This document shows, piece after piece, positions 10,904 through 21,769 of a DNA stretch of 64,000 nucleotides. The notes below the pieces were generated by a model. It was not told where the DNA came from, did no database searches, and saw only the letters and a program-made list of their open reading frames with translations. This DNA comes from Torreya grandis (lineage: Eukaryota > Streptophyta > Pinopsida > Cupressales > Taxaceae). Location: contig JARHVA010004226.1 in the NCBI GenBank assembly GCA_037957365.1, forward strand, positions 434,001-498,000. Reading direction: 5' to 3'. Within the stretch, counting starts at the first letter, position 1. Each line of letters opens with the position of its first letter. The position numbers and the translations under genes are program-made.

Positions 10904-12811
10904 TCAATAGCAATGTTTCAGATGTATCCCATTGACTGGGATTGGAAACTCTTGGTCGTTCATCTTGGCAAGTTGGAAGGCGTTGTGGGATTTGTAGCTG
11001 GGGATCGTGTATGGGCCACTACAAAGGGAATCAAACTTTGTGTGTCTTCTTGGTTTAGCTCGATCCTCATCCCACTTGAGGACCAAATCTCCTTCATTGA
11101 AGCTTCGTGAGGAAGCTCCTTTGTCAAATGTTCTTTTCACTTGTGCCTGATGACTTTCTATGGCTAGCATGGTTTGATTTCTTGTCTCTTCCAACTCCAT
11201 AAGCTTTGCATACTTGGTCTCCATAAGCTCATTCTCCAACAACTCAAGTTGATGCATTATTTCCAAAGCTGAAAACTTGAGAGAAATAGGTAACCTTGCT
11301 TCCTTACCATAGAATAGCTTGTTAGGAGAGTTGGCTATTGACTTCTTGTAGGTGATTCTATCAGCCCATAGTGCTGACTTCAACTTGAGATGCCATGACC
11401 TCTGATTGTCTTCAATAGTCCTTCGTATGATCCTTAAGAGGTTCTTGTTTGTAGATTCAACAAGGCCATTTCCTTGTGGATAATAGTTCGATGAAGTGCT
11501 GACATAAACTCCATGTTGGGCAACCCATTGGCTGATCCTAGATCCCACAAAAGCCATTGCATTGTCAAAAATAATGATCGAATGAACTCCAAACCTAGTA
11601 AGCAAACCTTCATAGAAATCAAGAACGCTAGTTTCGTTTGCTTCTTTCAATGCAATTGCTTCCGTCCAATGTGTGAAGTAATCCGTAGCTGTTAGAATCC
11701 ACTTATGCCCTGAACTCGAAGGAGGGTTAATGAGACCAATAAAGTCCAATCCCCACTGGACAAAACGCTGTTCCACTGCAATTCGCTGAAGGGGCAAGGC
11801 TGCAAGTTTAAATTTTCCTACAAACATAGCACATTGTTTGCACTTCCTAACCCATGTATGGCCATCGCCAAATATAGTAAGCCAATAGTACCCACCTCTA
11901 ATAATTTTAAGTGATGTAGTTCTTGCGGAAAAGTGTCCTCCACCAAGTCCCTTATAGAATTCTTCAAGTAATCTTTGAGTTTGGCTTGGTTCCACACACC
12001 TTGGTAACATTCCATTGATATCATTTTTGAACAAAACACCGTCAACGAGCAAGAATGTAATTGATTGCAATTTTAAATACTTTCTTTTTGAAGCACTCAG
12101 GTGAGAAGGGTAACAACCATCTTGCAGATAGCTTACCAAATCACGAAACCAGCTGGAAGGTGAGGTGTGAACAGCAGCAATCTCTTCATCATTTGACACT
12201 AAAATAGCATCATTAGTTTCTTGCAAGTCCTGAGCTAGATACTCACAAAGTCCTTTGCTTCTAACCAGCTTTGTAACCTTAATTTCTACGTCATATTCCA
12301 TTACCTTGGTTATCCAACCAGCGCTCTTCTCATTTATGTCTTTGTTCAGAAGAAATACTTTGATGCTTGGATGAGCATCCATTAGATGTATTTTATTATT
12401 AGACAACAAAAGCCTAAATTTCTTCAAAGATCTTATAATTGAAAGGACATGTTTTTCAACAAAAAAACACCTTGTCTCATACTCCTCCAAGCCTTGGCTA
12501 TAGAAAGCTATTGGTTGCTCCAAACCTTCATGGTTTTGCTGCATTAGAATTCTTGAAATGGTGTCCACAATTGCATACGTATACAAAATGAAATCTTTCA
12601 TAAAATCTGGATTTAAAAGCGTAAGAGCACTTGCTATGGCTTTTTTAACATCTTCAAACCTTGTTATTCCCTCCTTGGACCAGCTGAAGTTCTGATTTTT
12701 CTTTAACATGGCTGTAAGTGGTTTAGCTACAGTAGCGAAATCTGATATGTATCTCCTTATAAAATTGATTTTTTCAAAAAAACTTTGCAAAGCCTTTTTG
12801 CTCTTAGGCAA
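10904..12811 (-). CDS. Element 3 RNase H (degenerate) and integrase, open for 635 codons
   Basis: This frame is uninterrupted. It opens in the connection after RT (MPKSKKALQSFF). The gypsy RNase H part follows, in which the first catalytic aspartate is gone (LYTYAIVD) and the last is not recognisable (CEYLAQD), while E in FFVEKHVL and D in LMDAHPS remain. The integrase has its HHCC module (GGGHFS, GDGHTW, CKQC) and D-D-E residues (GLDFIGL, FDNAMAF, QGNGLVEST). It ends with a typical C-terminal module. Loss of the gypsy RNase H site fits Tat elements, where the archaeal-type domain takes over. The start shown is only the first Met after a broken upstream frame; the true product would be part of a polyprotein. 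Confidence 0.88.
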   Translation of the reverse strand: MPKSKKALQSFFEKINFIRRYISDFATVAKPLTAMLKKNQNFSWSKEGITRFEDVKKAIASALTLLNPDFMKDFILYTYAIVDTISRILMQQNHEGLEQPIAFYSQGLEEYETRCFFVEKHVLSIIRSLKKFRLLLSNNKIHLMDAHPSIKVFLLNKDINEKSAGWITKVMEYDVEIKVTKLVRSKGLCEYLAQDLQETNDAILVSNDEEIAAVHTSPSSWFRDLVSYLQDGCYPSHLSASKRKYLKLQSITFLLVDGVLFKNDINGMLPRCVEPSQTQRLLEEFYKGLGGGHFSARTTSLKIIRGGYYWLTIFGDGHTWVRKCKQCAMFVGKFKLAALPLQRIAVEQRFVQWGLDFIGLINPPSSSGHKWILTATDYFTHWTEAIALKEANETSVLDFYEGLLTRFGVHSIIIFDNAMAFVGSRISQWVAQHGVYVSTSSNYYPQGNGLVESTNKNLLRIIRRTIEDNQRSWHLKLKSALWADRITYKKSIANSPNKLFYGKEARLPISLKFSALEIMHQLELLENELMETKYAKLMELEETRNQTMLAIESHQAQVKRTFDKGASSRSFNEGDLVLKWDEDRAKPRRHTKFDSLCSGPYTIPSYKSHNAFQLAKMNDQEFPIPVNGIHLKHCY

Positions 12812-13440
12812 AGAGAGTGCAAGAATGGATTGAATCCTTTCAAAATCTATGTTTAAACCGTGCTTTGAAACATGTCCAAGAAGCTTACCTTCATGAACTG
12901 AAAATACACACTTTTTGGGATTTAGTGATATCCCAAATTGCCTACACCTTCAAAAACTTGCTAGAGGTGAACCATGTGACCTTCTGCATCTTTTGAAAAT
13001 ACTGTTATATCATTCAAATAGACAAGCACAAACATGTTAAGAATGCCTTGAAAGGCCATATCCATGGCTCTCTGAAAGGTTGCTCCAGCATTGGACAAAC
13101 CGAATGACATCTTTCTGAATGCAAATGTCCCCCACTGAGTCATGAAGGCTGTCTTGAATTGGTCCTCTTCTTTGACCAAAATCTGATTCTAACCACTATA
13201 TCCATCCAACAAGGAAACCTCTCTGAGCCTGCAACAAGCTGTAAAATTTGTTCCATTGATGGCACTGGATAGTGGACTTTAAACGAAGCCCTCTTTAAAT
13301 CACGGAGATCAACACACAAATGAATCTCACCATTCTTTTTCCGTACTAGAACAAGGTTTGCCACCCAAGTTGTGTGCTTGATTGGAAATATAATAATTGA
13401 TTCTATGAGCTTGTGAAGCTCAGCTTTCATCAAAGGCTCA
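12812..13440 (-). pseudogene. Element 3 reverse transcriptase, inactivated
   Basis: RT motifs are plain on the minus strand: WVANLVLVRKKNGEI and CVDLRDLKRAS (fingers), MSFGLSNAGATFQRAM, and the catalytic box, which reads YLND in place of YxDD. A stop and a frame change near 13180-13200 fall in the segment normally reading DGYSGYNQ. Loss of one box aspartate would by itself abolish polymerase activity. Confidence 0.88.
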
Positions 13441-13812
13441 AGCGTTGGATTGATTGGCCTGTCTTTGTCTTACTGGTTTAGTTTCGTCTTCTAACTCAAT
13501 AGTGTGTTGAGGCAAACTTGGATCAAAACCTTTGAGATCACTATACTGCCATGCGAATATATCAGCAAAACTTGTGCATAAATCAATGACAGCTTTCTTT
13601 TGTAAAGGAGTGCATACCTTGCCCAATTTAAAAATCTTACCAGCTGCAATCTCTACATTGGCATAGTGCTCTTCCTTTGTTGACAAGGATGGTTTCTCTT
13701 TCCTTAGCTCATCATCTTCACTGAAAATATTTTCAAGAGTAACCAATCCCTTGGGTAGCTTATTAGTTTTCAGATGTACAATCTGATCACCATACTGCTG
13801 TAAGCATTTCAA
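13438..13812 (-). pseudogene. Element 3 linker between archaeal RNase H and RT
   Basis: This open stretch of 124 codons contains LPKGLVTLENIF, GKVCTPLQKKAVIDLC, DIFAWQYSDLKGFDP and HTIELEDETKPVRQ, the usual lead-in to RT in plant Tat elements. It has no enzymatic motif. It is separated from the downstream RT by a small frame change near 13440. Confidence 0.75.
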
Positions 13813-13959
13813 CCGATTTCTTAAAGAAAACTCAGCGTCTTCCTACAAAAATCTCACAATTTGATTGTCATTTTCAAACACCTGTCAATTTTCTTGATTA
13901 TCCGGAACATAAGGCCTTACAACTATCTTTATATGTGACTGAAAAATGTCATTTTTTAC

Positions 13960-14350
13960 ATCAACTGGGATATCAAATTGTAACCCGACAGCAGCCAACC
14001 TATCAACATGTTTATTCTTATCTCTCGGTATTGCCTAAATATTAAAATCCTGAAAATCTTCAAGTAGATCCCAAACTCTGTGTCTGTAAGATTTAAGCAA
14101 CATATTCTTGCATATATTCAAGCCTCTTACTTGGTGGACTACAAGTTCACTATCTCCAAACACTTGCAAACAATTTACTTTCATCTTCCTAGTCCACTGC
14201 AAACCGTGAACTAATACTTCATATTCAGCAACGTTGTTTGAATAGCCAAACTGAAATTTAATAGAGGATAAATACCTTTGTTCTATAGGAGAAATTATCA
14301 TTCATGCTCCAATCCCATGTTTATTTCTTGATCCATCAAATTATAATTGC
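13960..14350 (-). pseudogene. Element 3 archaeal-type RNase H, placed before RT
   Basis: On the minus strand the region gives FDGSRNKHGIGA, NNVAEYEVLVHGLQW, FGDSELVVHQVRGLN and, past a stop, HVDRLA. These carry the D-E-D-D catalytic set of an archaeal-type RNase H. A stop interrupts the N-terminus near 14300 and a TAG lies at about 14035. The domain sits between protease and RT, whereas in the better-known Tat layout it follows the gypsy RNase H. Its job would be removal of template and primer RNA. Confidence 0.82.
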
Positions 14351-15345
14351 CACAAACTTTTATTAGATTCATCATCTTTCACCATGGCTGGAATTGGTGC
14401 GTCATTCTCACGAAGACAATACACACCAAGACCTTCAATCAGTTTGTAGGGATCATGCTCATGCAAGGTGGAAGCCCACTCATCAAGAAACAAATCTGGA
14501 ACTCCATCCAAAGGTGAGTCTTTTTTTACATCACTAGTTTGTACTATTTCATCTAAGATGATACAATTTGCATTGACCGCATTTGGCGTGTAAGGTTCCA
14601 TATAAAAACGTGCAATAGGCTCTGAATGAATTGTTACCTTTGTACCATATCTAGTTCTGAACAACAAATAGATCCAATCAGCTGATAAATATCTCCCAAT
14701 CTTTGAGGTGAAATCACTTGAAAGGCACATAGTGAAATAAGGAGGTAGGTCCACGACTACAACATCCTGCTGAATAGTAATGTTAGGACAGGCATGTAAT
14801 GTCAATTTCAAATCTTTGAAAATGCCTACCGTTTTTGCTGGTGGACCATCCAACTGCAATGCCCCTTTAGTATTTGGTTCATAAACAAGGCCGAGTTTGT
14901 CTGCAATCTGTTTGGGCATCACTGTACTGCTAGCTCCACTACCTACCATACAATTATGAACCAAAGTATCACCCACTATCAAAGAAAGATAAAAAATGAG
15001 AGTTCTCTTCATTTTTATCTTAGTTTTATCCACCTTTGATATCTTATCTCCTTGCTGCACCTGTTGCTTAGTTGGCTGATCCGAATTTGTCAAGACAACG
15101 CCTTCTTTCTCAACCGGTTTTGGAGACAATTCAAGAGTTAAAAGTTCTTGAATGAATTTATCAGTTTGCCCTGGAATTGAAAGAGAATCCCACATGCTAA
15201 TGTTGACGTTAGACTTCTTCATTTGGTCTACGATACTGAACTGAGATGGACTAACCTTTGATTGCACTTTTTGTGGTACTTGTTGCTCACGAATTAGAGG
15301 TATTTGTTGCACTTTACTGACCTCTATATTCTGATATTTTTGCAT
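14341..15345 (-). pseudogene. Element 3 protease region
   Basis: This open frame of 334 codons has a low-complexity Gln/Lys-rich N-terminal half and an aspartic protease in its second half. The active-site triplet context reads MVGSGASSTVM, where VDSGAS would be expected, so the catalytic aspartate is replaced by glycine. Downstream are LGLVYEP and a hydrophobic strand (VVVVDLPPYF) typical of retropepsins. Otherwise the frame is open to the start of the archaeal RNase H. Confidence 0.8.
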
Positions 15346-15944
15346 TGTGGGAGCAGCAAGCTGCGTTTTTATAACTTGAGCAATAATACTAGGAGCACTT
15401 GAAGCATTTGTTACTCCTTGGGCTTCCTCAACAGCTCTTCTTTTAGTTCTCTGATAGGTTATAACTGCAACTTGACCATTTGAAACGTTAGTTTTAACAT
15501 CCTAAGTAAAAGCAACGTGATCATCTACCTGCCAATTTACATTAATAGCATCAAGCTACCCTTGAGTCACTCCTTGTGATGTCAAATCTATATTTTGATA
15601 TTGACCCCCTTGAAAAGAGAACTCTTCTTGTGTCATCTGTGGCATGGCGATGTTCGGTGATACCAAAGTCTGATTTTGAACATCATTGAGATTTGAGGGC
15701 TGCCAACCTGAATCCTACACTAAATTATTTTGAGGTGGGGTTGGAACAATGGCTTTTGAAGTGGAAAGAGTATTCACATCAAGAGCAACATATGGCTTAG
15801 CTGGAGTTATGGCTCTTTGTGCTTGATAGGGTGGTCTATTTTCTCGAAACCCTGATGAGGAGACCTTTGATCTTAGAAGGGTTGATAGTTGTTATGATTT
15901 CACTGTTGATAGGCTCTATTTGACTGAAATTGATGCCTTTTGAG

Positions 15945-16876
15945 CTATACTATTTCATTTTCAAAAGATTGTAGCAAACTTTTCAACTCTCTTATCTTAC
16001 TAGATTGATTAGTAGGGGCTGCAATAAGAACTTGGGGTGTTGGAATTGGAGCCAAGGATGGAATTAGAGGAACTCGAGGGACTGATACAGAACTTATTTT
16101 TGAAAATATGGGCATTGAAGGTCTTGGAGAAAGCTTACCTACTTGTATCAAACTATTTTCTGCCTTATTGCAAATTCATAAGCATCTGACAAAGTAGTAC
16201 CACCCATTGACTGTATCATCACACTAATGTCAAAATTAAGAGCTTTCAAAAAATACAGAAAAGCATATTCAGAGGATGGCTTAATCAGAACCAGTATCTT
16301 GGTCCATGTCTTCTGCTATCTGAGATTAAAATCGGACATGAACTCATGAAGAGCTCTCTGTATGGCAGTTAATTGCTCAACTAAAGATAAGTGATCAGAT
16401 TTGTCTTCAAACTGCTTGACCAACGCTGCACCCAATTCATCCCAGGTGGAAACGGATCTAAGTGGGAGGGTTCTATGCCACTGTAATGCTTTTCCTTTGA
16501 AAAAAGCAGCTAGTAATCTGATAGCAACATTATCCTCAACAACATTATGAACTGAACAAAGATTAGCCACATCCTGGATATACTCGATAGGGGTTGTTTG
16601 ATTTTCTCCTAAGAAGAATGGAATACTTTTGAGAGCAGATACAGGAATGTCGTTTAACTGTGCTAGATTCAGTGGACTTCTATTGAATGGAGCAAACACT
16701 TGATTTCTAACGACCATCTAGATGGTGAGGATTGCAGTGTCTAGAACGATAGGATGAGGGGGAGGTAAATATTCCTTTTGAGGATATGGATTTGCCCTCC
16801 TAGACCTTGCTCTTTTATAAGTTACAAATTCAAAAGGAATACCTTTACTTGTTGATCTTGTGGTAACCTTTGGCAT
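15945..16876 (-). pseudogene. Element 3 gag
   Basis: The likely start is the ATG at 16876-16874 (MPKVTTRSTSKGIPFEF). A stop follows before the main gag frame (16717-16316), which holds the capsid-like stretch IPFFLGENQTTPIEYIQDV and FFKGKALQWHRTLP. A frame change near 16320 leads on to a Pro/Ser-rich C-terminal part (16151-15945). No zinc knuckle is visible. The 15345-15945 stretch continues with several stops. Confidence 0.78.
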
Positions 16877-16971
16877 GAACGGATTGCCTGAATGACGCTA
16901 TGAACTCTGCAACTGGATGTAAATGAATATCCTTCGTTGCTGCGAAAACTCTATGCAAAGAATTTTTTCGT

Positions 16972-16990
16972 GGTCCCGTCGGACGTGCCA
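16972..16990 (-). promoter_or_regulatory. Primer-binding site of element 3
   Basis: Read on the minus strand this is TGGCACGTCCGACGGGACC, five bases inside the 5' LTR. Element 6 has the near-identical TGGCACGCCCGGTGGGACC. The TGGC start resembles the non-Met primer sites of Tat/Athila elements. I did not assign the tRNA. Confidence 0.75.
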
Positions 16991-16995
16991 AAAAC

Positions 16996-19577
16996 TGTTG
17001 TCAACCTGGAGCTACAACCTGAATCGAAAAAGTGCAAAAATGACCAATCCTCTATCCGGTTGAAACAATGAAATCTTCTCACGAGAGTGGGTGCCTCAAT
17101 GGTGAGAAGAACCTCCAGAGAACGCTGGTTTCTATAAGATGTATCAATGGATCTCTACTCTGTGCTGTGAATCTACCATGGAAAAGAAAGAAAGAAAGAA
17201 ACTTGAAAGGCAAATCCTACCTAATAACGGTGATACACCAAAACGTTGATCCACTCTACTTAGAACCTTGAACACTGAATCAAACAAGGGAAAAAGAAAA
17301 CCTTTGATTTCAATTGATCACTATTCATAAATATTTCATGAGAAGGTTCAATCCAATGACCAAAACATGAGTGAAAAAGATGGAGAGAGGTCTGATACAA
17401 GACACTTTGCAACCACCTAACATCCACTTACAGCGTCAGCACAAGACATATAGAACACTGAACATAACCTACATAATATGATAAGCTAGCAACTAGGTAC
17501 GAATCAAAATTTGGGGAGAGAAATCTACCACATATGCAAATTCTTAAATGAATATATACTATGCCAACACTTGAAATCTGAAAGTACAATCTTATTGATT
17601 GAAGAGATTACACAACTCACCAATGGTAGACTCTGGTCTTGTCAAGAGAGAGATGAAAAATCTAAGGCTGAAAAGCCATTAATATTGAAAATTACAAAAG
17701 CTAAGAGATTGGCATTGAAAAATAGAAGAGGAAGATCAACTTAGATTAACCCAAGACCAACTTTGCCTTCCAATTAAATATATTTTCCCTTTGTCTTTGC
17801 ATGAAGCTCCTTGGCGTTTGCGAAATGGACGGTGGGTCTATTGAAAGTCAACTTCTCCTTTGCATGGAAAATTACGTCAAATGTCAAAAATAGACTCCTC
17901 TTGAGCTATCGGATCGAGAAAACAATCATTTTTACCTGAAAACGGTGCCAAACTTAGACTGAGAAACTCGGCTTGAAGCTGAGTTGGACCGTCGGATGCA
18001 TGAGAATGACTAGTCAAACCATGAACAAAACAAATAGTCAACTGAAACTTAGCAATCCGCCAAAAATAGCCCTTGCTTGCATGAGTGAGACATATTTAGA
18101 TTGAATCGTTCGCCGACTTTACGTTCTTGGTTTCCTTATTTTCGTGCATGCATTTCTATTGTCTGTTTGTGGTTTTTCTATTTCCTGGCTTTTCGTTGAC
18201 TTCACCTTGGTGTTTTATTTTCTGCAGACATTTGTTTTTTCTGTGGACCTTTTGGTTTTCCTTCTTGGCTTATTCCCTTTGATTTTCTTCGGAATTTTCG
18301 TGTGACAAATTTTACCCGCGGACTTTTTTGTTTGTCTCCCTCGCCTTATCTTGGTTGTGTTTCCTCGAGCTATATTCTCTCGGACTTCTTGTTAGTTGCG
18401 GAAAAATTTTCTGCCCCTAGCTTTAATTTCCGTCGAATTTCTGTCTTGGCTTCTTCTTGATTTGCTCGGACTTTTTCTTTGTCAATTTTCCCGAATTTAT
18501 TCTTGGCTGCATTTCCTTCGAACTTATGTTTTCTCACTTTCCCACGAGCTTTTGTGTCCTTCGGATTTCTGCGGACTTTATCTATTTGCATTCTTCCCGA
18601 ATTAATCCTTCAGACTTTTGTCCAAAGGATATCCTTCCTCCAATTTTGTTTTCTTTTTTGCCTTTGTGTATTTTCCATCGGGTTTTTCTTTGTCCCGAAT
18701 TTCTTCGAACTTTTTGTCCGAAGAAATTCCTTCGGACAAAAAGTCCGAAGGAATTAGTCTCCTTTGTCTTTATTCTGCCACCGGCAGAATGCCCTTCGGG
18801 AAAATTAGAAAGGTCTTGCCACCGACCAAGTGCCCTCTGCAAGGGCTTGTGTCCTTCCTCTATGCCCTTCGGGAAAGTTGGAAAGGTCCTGTCATCGACC
18901 AAGTGCCCTCCGCAAGGGCTTGTGTCCTTCCTCTGTGCCCTTAGAGAAAGTTGGTAAGGCCCTGTCACCGACCAAGTGCCCTCCGCAAGGGCTTGTGTCT
19001 CTCCGGAACTGGATTTTCGGAAGAATTGAAGGACACCCAAGTTTTTTGTAGGGCACCCGGGCTTATTGTAGGGAACCCGCGTTTTTTGTCTCCTTAATTC
19101 CTTCGGACAACAAGTCTGAAGGAATTGTATACTTTGTAAATTGTCCCTTTGAAATTCTCTCGGACTTCTCCCAAGTCCTTTGAAAAATCTTTTCCCTCGG
19201 ACAAAAAGTCCGAGGAAATTGTCCATCTCTTAGCCCGACAAAATTTTGAGAAGACAACACTTTGGAAAGAAAACACTTGGGAATAGTCGTAAGTCTGAAA
19301 AACAAACCCGTAATTCCGTAGGTGTCCGAAAGAAAACACTCGCCTTCATTCAGAAGCGAACCTACAGGGTTGTAGGCTCTTTCCTTGGCCGATACCTTGC
19401 TATAGATGGCTCCTTGGGTAGCTGTAGGTATGCATTTAGGCTTGATTGAATTTTGAAAAACCTTTTCCTTTTCATTATTTAGTACCCAAAACTAATTCAG
19501 AAGGCAAACTGGTACCATAAATCAATCTTCCGAATAGTAAAGTTGACAATTTTACCTGTGGGGCAAAATTGTCAACA
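16996..19577 (-). repeat. 5' LTR of element 3
   Basis: This 2582-bp copy of 7997-10615 has intact TG...CA ends (TGTTGTCAACC at 16996, TTGTCAACA at 19577). It carries the same 73-bp triple repeat (18790 to about 19008) and the CTTCGGAC palindromes (about 18610-18755, 19100-19130, 19195-19220). Confidence 0.92.
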
Positions 19578-20400
19578 ATAGCCAAAAGAATTATCAGGTG
19601 CAACATACCTATGAAGCAACTCATCACTATATGCAATCCACTATGAATGGTCCACATCATATGCAAAGCATGTTTTATCCCAGGCTGCCCCTTCTCATCA
19701 CTGTTATGTATGTGACCATGTAAACATCAAATTAATGTTCAAAGAGAAGTAAGGTACACTATGGTTCCATACAAATTTTACCCATTTTTGGTGCAAATCG
19801 TGGTCTCCAAAGATGTCATTTCCCAAACTCAAGAACAGCTGAAAGCAAGCAATTAAATCAATCATGTTGTTCCCACTGGGGGGCTGTAGTAGAAGCAAAA
19901 AATCTGATTTTTCTGATTTCACAAAATCAGCAACACATAACAGCTATAGATGTTCACAAAAATCAGTTACTCCTTCCCAATAAAGAGGCTGTAGTAGAGG
20001 CCAAAAAACTAATTTTTCGTATTGCACAAAATCGGAAACACAAGGAATAATATCTCTCCTTGTCATGAGTAACAAAGTACCTCCAAACCCAATTTTTTTA
20101 TGTATGTTGGGTGCCTGTAATGAATGACACAACTCAGAAATTTTAGAAACAAAATTTCCAAACTTCTTATCAACAATTTCAAGCTTCTTTGTTGGTTGTA
20201 GTAGTGGCATAGAAACTGAGTTTTTTTATTACACAAAATCAGAATTACACCAAGCAACATTTTCCTTTGGTGTAAGTGTCAGGATGCTTCCAAGACCAAA
20301 TTTATTATGCATGATGGGTGGTTGTAATAGATTGCTCAACTCAGAATTTTCAGAAGCAAAATTTCCATTCCTTCAAACAACAGTTTCAGGCCTCTTAGTT
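19578..20400 (-). pseudogene. Element 2 interior: degraded frame with a 69-residue tandem repeat
   Basis: On the minus strand a motif of the form LLQP recurs every 69 residues (207 bp): LLQPP near 20325, PLLQPTKKLE near 20195, PLLQPLYWEG near 19990, then LLLQPPSG near 19880. Each copy also carries an NF(V/A)S(K/E)xSEL-like stretch and a later SDFV or ADFV. Stops interrupt it at about 20380, 20250 and 19935. The period is a multiple of three and residues are conserved between copies, so it was probably coding. I recognise no family. Confidence 0.5.
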
Positions 20401-20765
20401 CACTGCCATGTCCAAACAATGTGCCCTTTCTGGGAGGTCAATAGCCAAGATTGTTGCCAAAAAATTTGTGAATTTTTCGAAAAGGAAAAAAACAAATTTT
20501 TCTTAACCAATTTGCCTTGCCAACTGTTGCTCATGATTTGATCATTTGACCAATCTACGATGGACCTTAAATCTTCTTCCATGTCCTCCATATCATCACT
20601 TCCAATTGGTTGCCCATGTATGGAAGCCAACTTATTTTTTGCATTGCCCTTTGCAAGGGATCTCCAAAATAAACCTACACATGAAACAAGCAAGTTAGGA
20701 CAAACATTGGTGTTTAATAACACCCTTTTGATCCAATTGTCAATCTCTAGGATCATAAGGTACAT
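20400..20765 (-). pseudogene. Unidentified reading frame in element 2
   Basis: This minus frame of 121 codons includes an acidic run (SDDMEDMEEDLRSIVDW) and ends at a stop just before the repeat region described above. It matches no gag or pol domain I know. It may be the upstream part of the same captured or element-specific gene. Confidence 0.35.
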
Positions 20766-20946
20766 CCTTCCTTGTTGCCTTGGTCCTCCCTTGCAATTCT
20801 TTCTTACTTGAAAACAAAGAGGTATTTTCTTGTTGCTTCCAATATAAATGTAGCAACTTCCCCTTTCTTTTTTCTTTCCCCTATGGTGGCTTGTAATTCA
20901 TTCATGTATCTTTGAACTACCCTCTTCATGTTGAAGGATGTGACAC

Positions 20947-21672
20947 TCACCTCCTTAAGACCCATGCATAACATGTACACCAAAAATCATGAATGAGACA
21001 AGTTGGAAATGCAAAAAAAAATGTCAAATGATTATCAATAGCTCTTGCAATGACCCATGGGTCATAGCACTTGTCACCTCTTACCGTTCTCATGTCTAGC
21101 CAACTTTTTCCCTTGGCACATCCACTTAAAACAACATAGACAAGGGTTGTATAAGGACTATTATAACAACCCTTAATTGCTTGCTTTTTCCCTCCAAAAG
21201 GCAATGCACACTTTGAATAACTTGAAACTTGTGATCCCACATAGCAAGTTTTTACCACACTATCATAGGACAACGCATTATTTCTTATGTAGTGCATCCT
21301 TTCACCTAAAAACTGAATTGTAATTATTGGAGTTGATTTACCAACAACAAAACATACCTCAAGCCTTGCCATTGGTCGGATACCCTCCTCTTGCATTTTC
21401 CTTCTAAACACAACGATTATAAGTAGCATATGAAATGTATCAAACAAATGGTGATGCTTACCAATTTCGTGATGTGTTTGCATGCCCTTCACCTTGTCCT
21501 CACCCTTGGCATGATCCTCATATCCTTCAAAGTGATGTAGGGGCATAGTAGGAAGGTTGTGCAATGATGACTTGCCATAAAAATAATTAAATGGCTTACC
21601 TTTATCCATTGTTCCAGAAATTACAGAACGCTGATAGTGATCATTAGCCTTTGTGGTGTGGACCTTGTTCAC
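20947..21672 (-). pseudogene. Unidentified 241-codon reading frame in element 2
   Basis: This is one of the longest open frames in the left half apart from the Tat polyprotein. It is His-rich near the N-terminus (THHEIGKHHHLFD) and has cysteines in its second half (KCALPFGGKK, GCAKGKSW). It contains no RT, RNase H, integrase or protease motif. Several sites on the minus strand resemble splice donors (for example near 21597, 21460, 21357 and 20950), which would fit a captured host gene. That is inference only. The frame starts without a convincing initiation context. Confidence 0.4.
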
Positions 21673-21769
21673 CGATGTCCCTTAATCGATGTGCAATATT
21701 GATTTCCTTTTGTCTTTGGCATGATTATGTAGGTGTTTAAGGGACTCACCTTCCTCCTTTTCTGATTTT

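Larger units (their letters stand above)
7997..19577 (-). mobile_element. Element 3: Tat-lineage Ty3/gypsy element with archaeal-type RNase H
   Basis: LTRs of about 2.6 kb lie at 7997-10615 and 16996-19577. The PBS complement GGTCCCGTCGGACGTGCCA at 16972-16990 sits next to the right LTR, which is therefore the 5' LTR on the minus strand. The site is not of the initiator-Met type seen in the other elements. Coding order on the minus strand is gag, protease, archaeal-type RNase H, RT, degenerate gypsy RNase H, integrase. The dual RNase H is the mark of the Tat lineage. Flanking bases are TGCAA on the left and ATAGC on the right, so I find no target duplication. Confidence 0.9.
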
